Positions 15,613-23,689 of a stretch of 24,450 nt of DNA are shown here, piece by piece. Position numbers and translations under genes: made by a program. How positions within the stretch are numbered: the first letter of the stretch is position 1; every line of letters starts with the position of its first letter. The stretch is from CAISIP01 sp031383745 (GTDB lineage: Bacteria; Pseudomonadota; Gammaproteobacteria; Burkholderiales; Burkholderiaceae_C), in contig JANMZX010000056.1 of the NCBI GenBank assembly GCA_031383745.1, forward strand, positions 1 to 24,450. Reading direction: 5' to 3'. The notes beneath the pieces are model-generated. The model had not been told where the DNA came from. It ran no database searches and saw only the letters and a program-made list of their open reading frames with translations.

Positions 15613-15710
15613 ACCGGCCAGTAGGGCGGACTGCACAGGCACACGAGCTAAGGCTGCAGCTCCGAAGTTCGTGTCATATACCGGTATGCAAACCCTGTAT
15701 CGCACCACAC

Positions 15711-18089
15711 TCACCCCGGCACCAGCCGCGCCGCCAGCCAGCGCGCGCGCCAGGCGATGAACTCGCCGGCCGGCACGGGCTTGCTCATGAAGTAGCCCTG
15801 CGCCTCGTCGCAGGACAAGCCCTGCAGCTTGTCCCAGATGAGCTGGTTCTCCACGCCTTCGGCCACCACGCTCAGGCCCAGGTTGTGCGCCAGGTCGATG
15901 GTGGAGCGAACGATCTTGGCGTCGTCCTCGTCCTTCTCCATGTTCATCACAAAGGACTTGTCGATCTTCAGTTCGTCCACCGGCAGGCGCTTGAGGTAGG
16001 CGAGCGAGGAATAACCGGTGCCGAAATCGTCGATCGACAGCTTGAAGCCGCGCTCGGACAGCCGGTTGAGCGTGGCCTGCGCGCGTTGCGGGTCGTCCAT
16101 GATCGCGCTCTCGGTGATCTCCAGGCAGAAACCGTCGGCCGGCACCTGGTGCCGCAGCAGGATCGCATCCAGGCGCGCCGGGAAATCGAGGTCCAGCAGG
16201 TCGCGCGTCGACAGGTTGATCGCGATGCGCAACGGGCCCGCGTCGGCCTGCAGAGCGGCCCACAGGCGCGCGGCCTCCTCGAACATCCACATCGTCAGCT
16301 GGCGCACGAAGCCGGTCTGCTCGGCGAACGGGATGAACTCCAGCGGCGGCACCAGGCCGCGGCGTGGATGCTGCCAGCGCACCAGGGCCTCGGCGGCCAC
16401 CACACGCGCGCTGGCCAGCGCCAGCTTGGGCTGCAGAAACAGGCGCAGTTCACCATGGTCCACCGCATGGCGCAGTTCGGACAACAGCGACAGCGTTTGC
16501 GCGCTGGAGGAATCGAGCGCCGGGTCGTAGACCTGCGTCACCGTGGTCTTGCTCTTGGCCGCGTACATCGCCACCTCGGCGCGCGACAGCAGCGTGTCCG
16601 CGTCGGACGCATGCACCGGCCAGCAGGCCACCCCGATGCTGGCGCTGAGGTCCACCGCCTGGTCATCGAACGCCAGCGGCAGTTCGAACGACTTGGCGAT
16701 GCGCTGCGCAACCGCCAGTGCGCTGGCCGCGTCGCTGTTGGCCAGCAGCACGGCGAACTCGTCGCCGCCCAGCCGCGCCACCATGTCGCCAGTGCGCAGG
16801 TCCTGCTCGCTCAGGCGCTTTGCAACGGCCGACAGCAGCTGGTCGCCAAACGCATACCCCAGCACGTCGTTGACATGCTTGAAGCGGTCGATGTCCAGCA
16901 TGACCACGGCCAGGCTGCCCTTGCCCATCTCGCTGACCGCTCCCTGGCTGTCGATCTCGCGCTGCACCGCCTCGCGAAAGCGCGCCCGATTCGGCAGGCC
17001 GGTCAGGCGATCCCAGTAAGCCAGCTTGCGGATTTCCGCCTGCTGCGCACCGATGTTGATCCGCATGGCGTCGAAGGCCTTGGCCAGGCCTCCGATCTCG
17101 TCGCGTCGGTCGGTGTGTTCCAGCGGGATGTCGTACTGCCCCAGGCCCAGCCGGTGGGTGGCGCCGACCAGCGCACGCAGAGGCGTGGTGACACGGCGCG
17201 CGGCGAACACGCTGCCGATGCCGAACAGCACCACGCCCATGGCGGTGATCCAGGCCAGCGCCACCTGCGCCTGCCGGAACGGCGCCACCACGTCGTTGAC
17301 CGAGCGCAGCAGCAGCACATGCACACTGCCGTACATGCCGGCGTCGAGCCGGACGTTGCGCGCGATCAGCCGGTCATTGCCCACCGGCAACTCGACCACG
17401 TCGCCCGCAATCGCCTGCAAGGTGCGCAGTGCGTCGGGCGCAAGCGTCGACACCACGATGGTGCTGTTGCCACCCGGCGCCTGGCTGATCAGCGCCAGGT
17501 GCATATCGGACAAGGCGCGCATGTCGTCCACCAGTTTCTGGCCGACCGGAAAGCCCATCAGCACCCATCCCACCACGACCGGCGCCTTCATCGGGACCAT
17601 CACGAACTGGTAGGGCAGCCCGCCGACCAGCGCGATCTGGCTGCCCTGGGTTTCGCGCGACAGGGGCCCGACCAGTTCGCGCAGCGTCGGCGCGAGGGCG
17701 GCCTGGTCCTGGCCGTCGCCGACGGCTCGCAGGGCCAGTGTGGTGTCGAGCAGGGCGGTCACGGTGGCGCCGATGCGCGCGCCATGGTTCTCCAGCGCCG
17801 AGCGGATGGTGTCGATGTCGCCCGAACTCACCGCCGAGCGGAACCCGTAGTCCGCCGCCAGCAGGGACGCGCCCTGGCTGAGCTTCTGGGCGTTCTGGTC
17901 GAGCAGGCGGCGCCAGACCCGCTCGCCGACCACCAGTTCCTGCCCCACCTGGCTGCGTGCGCTCTGGTCGATGCCGATACGCACCACGCTGAACACCGCC
18001 GCCTGAACCAGCAGCAGCAGCAACAGGGACAACGCCACGATGCGCGAGGACAGACCCCAATGGAAAGGCTGCCACTCGGGTTTCTTCAT
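15711..18089 (-). CDS. Membrane GGDEF-EAL protein with periplasmic sensor and HAMP domain
   Basis: The 792-residue protein has TM1 at about 17-37, a periplasmic double-CACHE-like sensor (about 40-270), TM2 at about 276-297 and HAMP at about 298-350. The GGDEF domain (about 353-525) has the intact motif at 441-445 and an inhibitory RxxD site at 432-435. The EAL domain (about 535-785) has EAL at 567-569, ITESAI at 658-663, DDFGTG at 687-692 and EGVE at 744-747. All signature residues are present, so it could both make and break c-di-GMP. The ATG overlaps the stop of the cupredoxin gene by four bases. Coupling to a periplasmic copper protein and a lipoprotein suggests that the sensor domain may read a periplasmic signal tied to them. 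Confidence 0.92.
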   Translation of the reverse strand: MKKPEWQPFHWGLSSRIVALSLLLLLLVQAAVFSVVRIGIDQSARSQVGQELVVGERVWRRLLDQNAQKLSQGASLLAADYGFRSAVSSGDIDTIRSALENHGARIGATVTALLDTTLALRAVGDGQDQAALAPTLRELVGPLSRETQGSQIALVGGLPYQFVMVPMKAPVVVGWVLMGFPVGQKLVDDMRALSDMHLALISQAPGGNSTIVVSTLAPDALRTLQAIAGDVVELPVGNDRLIARNVRLDAGMYGSVHVLLLRSVNDVVAPFRQAQVALAWITAMGVVLFGIGSVFAARRVTTPLRALVGATHRLGLGQYDIPLEHTDRRDEIGGLAKAFDAMRINIGAQQAEIRKLAYWDRLTGLPNRARFREAVQREIDSQGAVSEMGKGSLAVVMLDIDRFKHVNDVLGYAFGDQLLSAVAKRLSEQDLRTGDMVARLGGDEFAVLLANSDAASALAVAQRIAKSFELPLAFDDQAVDLSASIGVACWPVHASDADTLLSRAEVAMYAAKSKTTVTQVYDPALDSSSAQTLSLLSELRHAVDHGELRLFLQPKLALASARVVAAEALVRWQHPRRGLVPPLEFIPFAEQTGFVRQLTMWMFEEAARLWAALQADAGPLRIAINLSTRDLLDLDFPARLDAILLRHQVPADGFCLEITESAIMDDPQRAQATLNRLSERGFKLSIDDFGTGYSSLAYLKRLPVDELKIDKSFVMNMEKDEDDAKIVRSTIDLAHNLGLSVVAEGVENQLIWDKLQGLSCDEAQGYFMSKPVPAGEFIAWRARWLAARLVPG

Positions 18090-18682
18090 GGGGCGACGCC
18101 GGTCAGGCGAAAGCTCATGCTGGTATCGGCCGCGCCCACCACCAGCGCCTGGTCGGCGGCCGGCGCACCGACGGGCAGGCCCGGATGCCAGACCCGCAGC
18201 CGGTAGCTGCCGGCCGGCACGTTGTGCATCACCACGGCGCCGGCCTGCGTGCTACGGCCGAAATACGGGGTCTCGACCACGACCACCCAGGCCGCCATGT
18301 GGTCATGGATGTTGCAGCCCAGCACCGCCACACCGGCCTTGTCGAACACCACCGGGCTGGCCGCCGTGCCGGTGTAGAGCTTGAGCTCGAAGGTCTTGGC
18401 CGGCGAGAACGAATAGACATGGTGGCGCACCGTGTCGCGGTTCGGAAAACTGACCGACGTGCCCACAGGCACCACCAGCACCCGAGGTTCGAACTGCTTG
18501 TTGGCCTGGGCGATCTCGGTGCCCGGCGCCGGCCGCGCGGCAAGGCGTGCGTCGCGCGACTCCAGAAACACCACTGCGTCCGCCAGCGGCTTGCCCGCGC
18601 CGTCGTGCACCTGCACCTGCACCGTGGCCGCCCCAGCGAACGGACAGGCCAACGCCAGCAGGCAGCAGATCCACGGTTTCAT
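18086..18682 (-). CDS. Periplasmic cupredoxin-like protein (methylamine utilisation-type)
   Basis: The 198-residue protein has a Sec signal peptide (about residues 1-18, cleavage after AGA). A carboxypeptidase-regulatory-like beta region is followed by a cupredoxin-type stretch. Candidate type 1 copper ligands are visible: His in TVRHHVYSF, then Cys, His and Met in GCNIHDHMAAW. The protein ends with a further beta segment (YRLRVWHPG). Annotation pipelines often label such proteins methylamine utilisation protein, but no other mau genes are here. It lies between the DUF4394 lipoprotein (19 bases) and the GGDEF-EAL gene (ATGA overlap). Electron transfer or copper or redox sensing in the periplasm is plausible; the partner is unknown. 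Confidence 0.85.
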   Translation of the reverse strand: MKPWICCLLALACPFAGAATVQVQVHDGAGKPLADAVVFLESRDARLAARPAPGTEIAQANKQFEPRVLVVPVGTSVSFPNRDTVRHHVYSFSPAKTFELKLYTGTAASPVVFDKAGVAVLGCNIHDHMAAWVVVVETPYFGRSTQAGAVVMHNVPAGSYRLRVWHPGLPVGAPAADQALVVGAADTSMSFRLTGVAP

Positions 18683-18701
18683 GCGATGGCCCGATGGACG
18701 C

Positions 18702-19595
18702 TCAGGGCTCCACGGCCATGCCGACCAGCGGCGTACCGTCTCCCACCGTGCCGATGAACTGCGCCCTGCCGGTGCCCAGGTCGATCAGATGCAGCCGCGT
18801 GCCCGGCCGATCGGCTGTACGGACCGCGGCGAATGCGGCGCCAGACACGTCCGCGATGTCGAAGGACGCATCGACCAGTTCGCCCAGACCGAGCGGGCCG
18901 ATGGTGGTCAGCACGCCGCTGTTGGGCGACACCACCAGGGTGGCACCCTCTGCCGACCCCTGCATGACGAGCACACCAAGCCGGCGGTCGATCGCGAAGT
19001 TGGTGGTCAGCTTGTCGTCCTTCTTGTTGTACGTGTAAGCGGCGGCCACCAGCGCCGGCGCCTTGCCTGCATGCACGTCGCCAGGCGCATAGGACAGCGG
19101 CGCGTCCCCCTGCACACCCTCCATGGCCGGGTTGCCGTCGATCGCCGCGCCGGTATCGGGATGCAGGCGCAGGTTCTGGCCGCTGTCGCTCACGACGCGG
19201 ATCCGGTCGGCCGCCGGGTTGAAGTCGAATCCGAACCGCGAGCCGGTGAACGGCACGACCGACGGCGCCGTCCCCACCGGCGTGAGCCTGCCGCTGGCAG
19301 TGTCGAGCGTGTAGAGCCGGCCGCTGCTGGACAAGCCGTACAACACGCCGCGCGCCACCCGGTAGTCGATGCCGATCAGCTGTTCTCCCGTGCCCAGGCC
19401 GGTCACGCGAGTGCGCGACAGCACCCGCTGCGGCTGGCCGGCGTTGAACTGGATCAGGTCCATGGCGTCCGTCACCGCAAAGATGTTCTCCTTGCGTGGC
19501 GGGCCCTGTGTCTCGAACAGCGTGGCGCAGGCGCCGAGCAGCGCGATCAGGGAGAGGGAGGCGAACGTGGTCGACAGGCGGGTAGTGGAATTCAT
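18702..19595 (-). CDS. DUF4394 beta-propeller-like lipoprotein
   Basis: The 297-residue protein starts at ATG 19595; an upstream ATG in frame is less likely because it would push the lipobox inward. The leader ends in LIALLGAC, a good lipobox with Cys at about residue 23. The body has DUF4394 hallmarks: NIFAVTDAMDLIQFNAGQP, LIGIDYRVARGVLYGL, GFDFNPAADRIRVVSDSGQN and repeated strands with Gly-Asp turns. The function of DUF4394 is unknown; the repeats suggest a propeller-like domain. It is the first gene of the operon with the cupredoxin and GGDEF-EAL genes. A TATAAA on the minus strand (19627-19632) could be its -10. Confidence 0.87.
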   Translation of the reverse strand: MNSTTRLSTTFASLSLIALLGACATLFETQGPPRKENIFAVTDAMDLIQFNAGQPQRVLSRTRVTGLGTGEQLIGIDYRVARGVLYGLSSSGRLYTLDTASGRLTPVGTAPSVVPFTGSRFGFDFNPAADRIRVVSDSGQNLRLHPDTGAAIDGNPAMEGVQGDAPLSYAPGDVHAGKAPALVAAAYTYNKKDDKLTTNFAIDRRLGVLVMQGSAEGATLVVSPNSGVLTTIGPLGLGELVDASFDIADVSGAAFAAVRTADRPGTRLHLIDLGTGRAQFIGTVGDGTPLVGMAVEP

Positions 19596-19754
19596 GCAAT
19601 GGGAATCGGCAACACGGACCGACTTCTTTATACACGAGCCGCCATGCCCCCGGGACGCCGGGCGCATCTACACTTCGGCAGTCGCCCCGGGCCCGGCCCA
19701 TCGGACCGGCAGGCCAGCCGCGCCAGCGCACCAACACACAAGGACACCCACACC

Positions 19755-20381
19755 ATGCTGCTCGATGAACAGGAATGCCAATTGGTGCTGGTGGACTACC
19801 AGGTGCGGCTGATGCCGGTGATGTTCGAAGGCCCGCTGGTGCTGGCCAATGCGGTACGGCTGGCGCGCATCGCGCAGGCGCTGCAGGTGCCGGTGTTCGG
19901 CACCGAACAGAATCCGGACAAGCTGGGCGAGAACATGCCCGAACTGCGCAGCGCCATCACGCAGGGCAAGGGCCGGATCCTGGCCAAGATGTCGTTCAGC
20001 GCCTGTCCGGACGGGCTGCCCGACGCGCTTCGCCCGCCGCAGCGGCAGGCGCCCACGGGCGGCAGCGCGCGCAGCCTGCCCAGACACCTGCAGAAGGCGG
20101 CCCCGCCGCCGGACGCGCCGCAGCGCAACAACATCGTCCTGGCCGGTTGCGAAGCCCATGTGTGCCTGCTGCAGACGGCGCTCGAGCTGCTGGAGCAGGA
20201 GTTCGAGGTCTGGGTCGTCACGGACGCCTGCAGTTCCCGCACCGAGCGCAGCCGGGATGCGGCGTTCGACCGCCTGGCAGGCAACGGCGCGGAACTGGTC
20301 ACCACCGAGATGGTGGCGTTCGAGTGGTTGCGTACTGCGCACCACCCGATGTTCAGTACGGTCCAGGCGCTGATCAAGTAG
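19755..20381 (+). CDS. Isochorismatase-family cysteine hydrolase with an inserted Pro/Arg-rich loop
   Basis: The 208-residue protein has the family triad: Asp in LVLVDYQ, Lys in RILAKMSFSA and Cys in VLAGCEAHVCLLQTA, with the C-terminal TDACSSRTERSRDAAFDRL region. It resembles the YcaC-like branch. Between the Lys segment and the NNIVLAGCEAHVC strand there is a Pro/Arg-rich insertion of about 25 residues (about residues 96-120) that the family usually lacks. AAGGA lies 9-13 bases upstream of the ATG. It is divergent from the DUF4394 operon. Its last 8 bases overlap the open frame that contains the ABC remnant. The substrate cannot be assigned. Confidence 0.87.
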   Translation: MLLDEQECQLVLVDYQVRLMPVMFEGPLVLANAVRLARIAQALQVPVFGTEQNPDKLGENMPELRSAITQGKGRILAKMSFSACPDGLPDALRPPQRQAPTGGSARSLPRHLQKAAPPPDAPQRNNIVLAGCEAHVCLLQTALELLEQEFEVWVVTDACSSRTERSRDAAFDRLAGNGAELVTTEMVAFEWLRTAHHPMFSTVQALIK

Positions 20382-20430
20382 CCGTGCCTGGCCCGGCAGC
20401 TTCCAATGCGCTGCTGCTGCGGCCGATCCA

Positions 20431-20702
20431 GTCCATGGCGCCTGTGAGCAGCCGGTAGCGCATCCGGATCGCGGTCATCTCGCGGAACCAGTTGACCATG
20501 TCGCCCCAGGGGTCGGTGCGTTTGCCCAGGCCGGAGACGAACGCGACCACGGTTCCGACTTCGATCCTTCCCTGCAGCAGCGGCCCGGAGATGCTGATGC
20601 CGACACAAGCACCGACAGCGCCAGCAGAGCCGCCCGGTGGTGGCGGCTGATATGCAGGATGCAACCGAACAGCGTCCGGGGGAGCAGGGTGTGGCGGGGC
20701 AT
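20431..20702 (-). pseudogene. Remnant of an ABC exporter (membrane-domain pieces in two frames)
   Basis: Two reading frames carry parts of one protein. From 20702 the peptide LFGCILHISRHHRAALLALS resembles the N-terminal membrane entry of half-size ABC exporters. From about 20600 a frame shifted by one base continues with LLQGRIEVG, then TVVAFVSGLGKRTDPWGDMV and NWFREMTAIRMRYRLL, the end of the transmembrane domain in such exporters. Roughly 200 residues between the two pieces and the whole ATPase domain are missing. This is a deletion plus frameshift relic. It sits head to head with the rhombosortase gene, with start codons almost touching. Confidence 0.7.
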
Positions 20703-20704
20703 GC

Positions 20705-21322
20705 ATGGCCTATCCTATGCACATGCCGTCCCGCTCTACACGCTCCGACCCTGTCTGGGCCTGGGCAACTGCATGCGGGGCGCTCGGGCTGGCAAGCGCC
20801 GTGGTCTGGGTGCTCGGGCTTTCCGACGCGCTGGCCTGGCACGCCGACAGCTGGGTGCGCCAACCCTGGCGGCTGTGGACGGCCGGACTGGCCCATTTGT
20901 CCGGCGCGCACCTGTTCGGGAACCTCGCCGCGCTCGGCGTGCTCGCCGTGCTGGGCAGCTACCTGCAGGCCGGCCCGGCGACTGTGGTGGCCTGGCTGGT
21001 CAGCTGGCCGGCTTCCACCGCCGCGCTCGCCATGTGGCCGGAGGTGACCGGCTACAGCGGATTGTCCGGCCTGCTGTGCGCGGCGCTGGGCGTATTGTGG
21101 AGCCACGCGGCCGCGCACCCGCCGACCCGCCCGGTGTCCTGGGTGCTGCTGGTCAGCATGGTGGTCAAGCTGCTGAGCGAGCAGGCATGGTTGCATCCGG
21201 TGGGGTACGACCCGAACTGGGGTTTCAATGTCGTCTACGCGGCCCACCTGGCCGGTTTTGCGGCGGGTGCCGCCTGCGGCTTGCCGGCCGCCCGGTGGGC
21301 GCGGCACGGCAGGCAGGATTGA
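20705..21322 (+). CDS. rrtA: Rhombosortase-like rhomboid intramembrane serine protease
   Basis: The 205-residue polytopic protein has about six membrane helices. Rhomboid-type features are WRLWTAGLAHLSGAHLFGN (conserved His and Asn), the catalytic Ser in GYSGLSGLLC and His in VYAAHLAGFAAG. The short size and WTAGLAHL pattern match rhombosortases, which process proteins carrying a C-terminal GlyGly-CTERM signal. ATG 20705 follows a GGCGGGG stretch; ATGs at 20717 and 20723 are alternatives. No GlyGly-CTERM substrate is visible in the window, so the target must be elsewhere. A general rhomboid role cannot be excluded. Confidence 0.82.
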   Translation: MAYPMHMPSRSTRSDPVWAWATACGALGLASAVVWVLGLSDALAWHADSWVRQPWRLWTAGLAHLSGAHLFGNLAALGVLAVLGSYLQAGPATVVAWLVSWPASTAALAMWPEVTGYSGLSGLLCAALGVLWSHAAAHPPTRPVSWVLLVSMVVKLLSEQAWLHPVGYDPNWGFNVVYAAHLAGFAAGAACGLPAARWARHGRQD

Positions 21323-21416
21323 AGGACCAGGTGCGCGCCTGCAGCATGACATTGGTCAATGCAGGTTTTCGGCAAAGCGCTAGGCTGGCAGCTTGTTCAT
21401 TCAGGAAAAGGCGCCC

Positions 21417-21809
21417 ATGTCCCACTACCACGCAGTTGTCTGGCTCGATCACTCGGAAGCCCACGTGATGCACATCAGCCCGGACGACGTCGAGAAGTCC
21501 GTCGTCCACCCCACGCATCCGCACCAGCACCTGCACGCCAAGGGCGGCGTAGTCGGCACCGGGCGCAAGGGCGAGGACCAGGCCTATTACCACGCCATCG
21601 CCGATGCACTGAAGGGCGCGCAGGAGATCCTGATCGTCGGGCCGGCGCAGGCCAAGCTGCAACTGGTCAAGCACATCCACGTCCACGACCACGGGCTGGT
21701 CGACAAGATTGTCGGAGTCGAGACCGTGGACCACCCCAGTGACGGCCAGGTCGTGGCCTTCGCGCGCAAGTATTTCCTGGCCAAGGACCAGATGCTGGGC
21801 CAGGTCTGA
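21417..21809 (+). CDS. Small eRF1/Pelota domain 3-like protein (translational machinery protein family)
   Basis: The 130-residue soluble protein is rich in His (HPTHPHQHLHAKGG, HIHVHDHG). The pattern ILIVGPAQAKLQLVKHI, KIVGVETVDHPSDGQVVAFA and RKYFLAKDQM fits a family of small proteobacterial proteins related to the third domain of eRF1, annotated as translational machinery proteins. The role is not established. AAAAGG lies about 6-11 bases before the chosen ATG. An in-frame ATG at 21393 lacks such a site. The next gene follows after 24 bases and is probably co-transcribed. Confidence 0.65.
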   Translation: MSHYHAVVWLDHSEAHVMHISPDDVEKSVVHPTHPHQHLHAKGGVVGTGRKGEDQAYYHAIADALKGAQEILIVGPAQAKLQLVKHIHVHDHGLVDKIVGVETVDHPSDGQVVAFARKYFLAKDQMLGQV

Positions 21810-21833
21810 GGGCCTGCCGTTCGCAGCGTCGCG

Positions 21834-22166
21834 ATGGACTGGTTCCAGAAGCTCCCCGGTTTCCAGCGCACACCCTACGGGCTGGAATGGCGCCTGCTGC
21901 GCCTGATGCCACGGGTCGGCCTGGCGGGCACCGCGCTGGCGGCGCTGATGGCATTTGCGGCACGGTTCCTGATCACCGGTGACACGGCCGCGCAACTCGC
22001 ACGCAAGCTGCAGCACGTCGACTTCATGATGATCGGCCTGGTGGTCTTCATCTGGACACTGGTGCTGACCGTGTCCATCGGCTGTGTCATCGTGTGGCTG
22101 ATGAAAGGCCCGGCCTACGTGGCCGACGGCCTGGACGTGTCGCACAGCGACCACCCCAAGCCCTGA
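21834..22166 (+). CDS. Small two-helix membrane protein of unknown function
   Basis: The 110-residue protein has two hydrophobic helices (about residues 28-46 and 64-89), an amphipathic N-terminus and a charged C-terminal tail ending in HSDHPKP. I do not recognise a named family. Codon use and a clean 24-base gap from the eRF1-like gene support a real gene in the same operon. The 124 bases after it contain the promoter of the CoA-transferase gene and no other gene. Confidence 0.7.
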   Translation: MDWFQKLPGFQRTPYGLEWRLLRLMPRVGLAGTALAALMAFAARFLITGDTAAQLARKLQHVDFMMIGLVVFIWTLVLTVSIGCVIVWLMKGPAYVADGLDVSHSDHPKP

Positions 22167-22244
22167 TCGTCGCGGCGCCGCCCGCCGGTATCGGGCGCCG
22201 GCACAGGTCCAGAGCGCAGTGTCCGGGTACGCAGCGAACGCGGA

Positions 22245-22274
22245 TTGCGAGGCGCATCGCTTTGTCCATAGAAT
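22245..22274 (+). promoter_or_regulatory. Putative promoter of the CoA-transferase gene
   Basis: TTGCGA at 22245-22250, an 18-base spacer and TAGAAT at 22269-22274 resemble a sigma-70 promoter. Transcription would start only about 6-10 bases before the ATG at 22291, so the leader would be very short. No Shine-Dalgarno is seen before that ATG. Confidence 0.4.
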
Positions 22275-22290
22275 CCATCGATAGAACCTT

Positions 22291-23535
22291 ATGGCCCCCA
22301 GCGAACCGACACCCGCGCCCGCCAGCGACCTCGCCGCCAACCGCGGCCCCCTGACCGGTGTGCGGGTGATCGATGTCACCTCCGTCTTCATGGGCCCGTC
22401 GGCCACGCAGATGCTGGGCGACCTGGGTGCCGACGTGGTCAAGATCGAGTCGCCCGGTGGCGACGTGGTGCGCGGCATCGGCCCGCAGGGCGCGCAGAAG
22501 ATGGGGCCGCTGTTCCTGGCCCTGAACCGCAACAAGCGCAGTGTCGTGCTCGACCTCAAGTCGGCCGATGGCCGCGAGGCGCTGCTGCAACTGGTGCGTG
22601 GCGCCGACGTGCTGGCCTACAACGTGCGCCCGCAGGCCATGGAGCGACTCGGGCTGGGCTACGACGCACTGGCGGCGGTCAACCCGCGCCTCATCTACGC
22701 CGGCATGTTCGGGTTTTCGCAGCGCGGCCGGTACGCCGCCCATGCGGCGTTCGACGACCTGATCCAGGCCGCCTGCGCACTGCCGCAGGCCATGGCGCTG
22801 GCCAGTGGCGACATCCCGCGCTACCTGCCCATCACCATCGCCGACCGCTCGGTCGGGCTGTACGCATTTGGCGTGATCTCCGCCGCGCTGTATGGCCGCG
22901 AACGCAGCGGCCGCGGCCAGCGGGTCGATGTGCCGATGTTCGAAAGCATGGTGCCGCAGGTGCTGGGTGACCACCTGTACGGGCAGACGTTCCTGCCGGC
23001 ACAGGGGGATTTCGGCTACCCGCGCCTGCTGTCACCAGAACGCCGGCCCTACCGCACCCGCGACGGCCATGTGTGCTGCCTGATCTACACCGACGCCCAG
23101 TGGCAGTCGTTCCTGCGTGCCATCGGCCAGCCGACCCTGTTTGCGACCGACCCGCGCCTGGCCGACATCGCCACCCGCACCCGGCACATCACCGCGCTGT
23201 ACGCGATGGTGTCGGACGAAATCGCACGGCGCAGCACGGCCGAGCTGCAGGCCCTGCTGGCCGACGCCGACATCCCGGTGTTCCCGATGCATACCTTCGA
23301 CAGCCTGCTGGACGACCCGCACCTCGACGACATCGGTTTCTTCGGCGTGATGGAGCATCCGGACGTCGGGCCGATCCGCCAGATGGCGGTGCCCAGCGAG
23401 TGGTCCGGCACGCCACCGGGCCCGGCCCGGGCGCCGCCCCGGCTGGGACAGCACAGCCGGGAGGTGCTGCGCGAAGCCGGCTACACCGATGCCAGAATCG
23501 ACATGCTGGTCGCCACGGGCGCGGTATGCGAATGA
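22291..23535 (+). CDS. CaiB/BaiF family III CoA-transferase
   Basis: The 414-residue protein contains LTGVRVIDVTSVFMGPSATQ, LGDLGADVVKIESPGGD, LALNRNKRSVVLDLKSADGR, and the catalytic Asp region AAHAAFDDLIQAACAL, all classical for class III CoA-transferases. GQRVDVPMFESMVPQVLGDH and VLREAGY near the C-terminus complete the family. It moves CoA between carboxylic acids through an aspartyl-CoA thioester. An enoyl-CoA hydratase-like gene follows after 154 bases, so both may act in the degradation of one acid as its CoA ester. The start is uncertain: homology begins about 20 residues in and no Shine-Dalgarno precedes ATG 22291. Confidence 0.93.
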   Translation: MAPSEPTPAPASDLAANRGPLTGVRVIDVTSVFMGPSATQMLGDLGADVVKIESPGGDVVRGIGPQGAQKMGPLFLALNRNKRSVVLDLKSADGREALLQLVRGADVLAYNVRPQAMERLGLGYDALAAVNPRLIYAGMFGFSQRGRYAAHAAFDDLIQAACALPQAMALASGDIPRYLPITIADRSVGLYAFGVISAALYGRERSGRGQRVDVPMFESMVPQVLGDHLYGQTFLPAQGDFGYPRLLSPERRPYRTRDGHVCCLIYTDAQWQSFLRAIGQPTLFATDPRLADIATRTRHITALYAMVSDEIARRSTAELQALLADADIPVFPMHTFDSLLDDPHLDDIGFFGVMEHPDVGPIRQMAVPSEWSGTPPGPARAPPRLGQHSREVLREAGYTDARIDMLVATGAVCE

Positions 23536-23626
23536 GCGCCGCCGGGCCGTTCCCAAGGCGCTCGCACCGCAATGCGCAGCATGGAGGTTGCATGATGAGC
23601 GCCGCGGCGTTGCCAAGAGGCTCGCA
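23532..23626 (+). repeat. Pair of related hairpin-forming repeats between the CoA-transferase and crotonase genes
   Basis: Two similar copies lie at about 23532-23566 and 23595-23626. Each begins ATGAGCGCCGC, has a CCAAG core and ends in CTCGCA. The first contains a perfect 7-base inverted repeat, GAGCGCC (23534-23540) and GGCGCTC (23557-23563), and overlaps the CoA-transferase stop codon. The second is degenerate in the right arm. They look like REP-type elements or a transcript-processing hairpin. Confidence 0.55.
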
Positions 23627-23689
23627 GGGCAGCGTGGCCTGCGCCGGCCTTTGAACCAGCACCGTCTCCATCACCCGACAAGGAAACCC

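Noticed and set aside
15678..15687. Palindrome ATACCGGTAT between the toxin gene and the GGDEF-EAL gene
   Set aside because: Only 10 bases with no loop or T-run; not enough for a terminator or a defined operator.
15354..18206. 950-codon plus-strand open frame opposite the GGDEF-EAL gene
   Set aside because: The antisense frame of a clear GGDEF-EAL protein; low-complexity Arg/Gln/His composition and no motif.
21350..21361. Inverted repeat CATTG-GT-CAATG before the eRF1-like gene
   Set aside because: Short arms and no promoter hexamers at proper spacing nearby; chance is likely.
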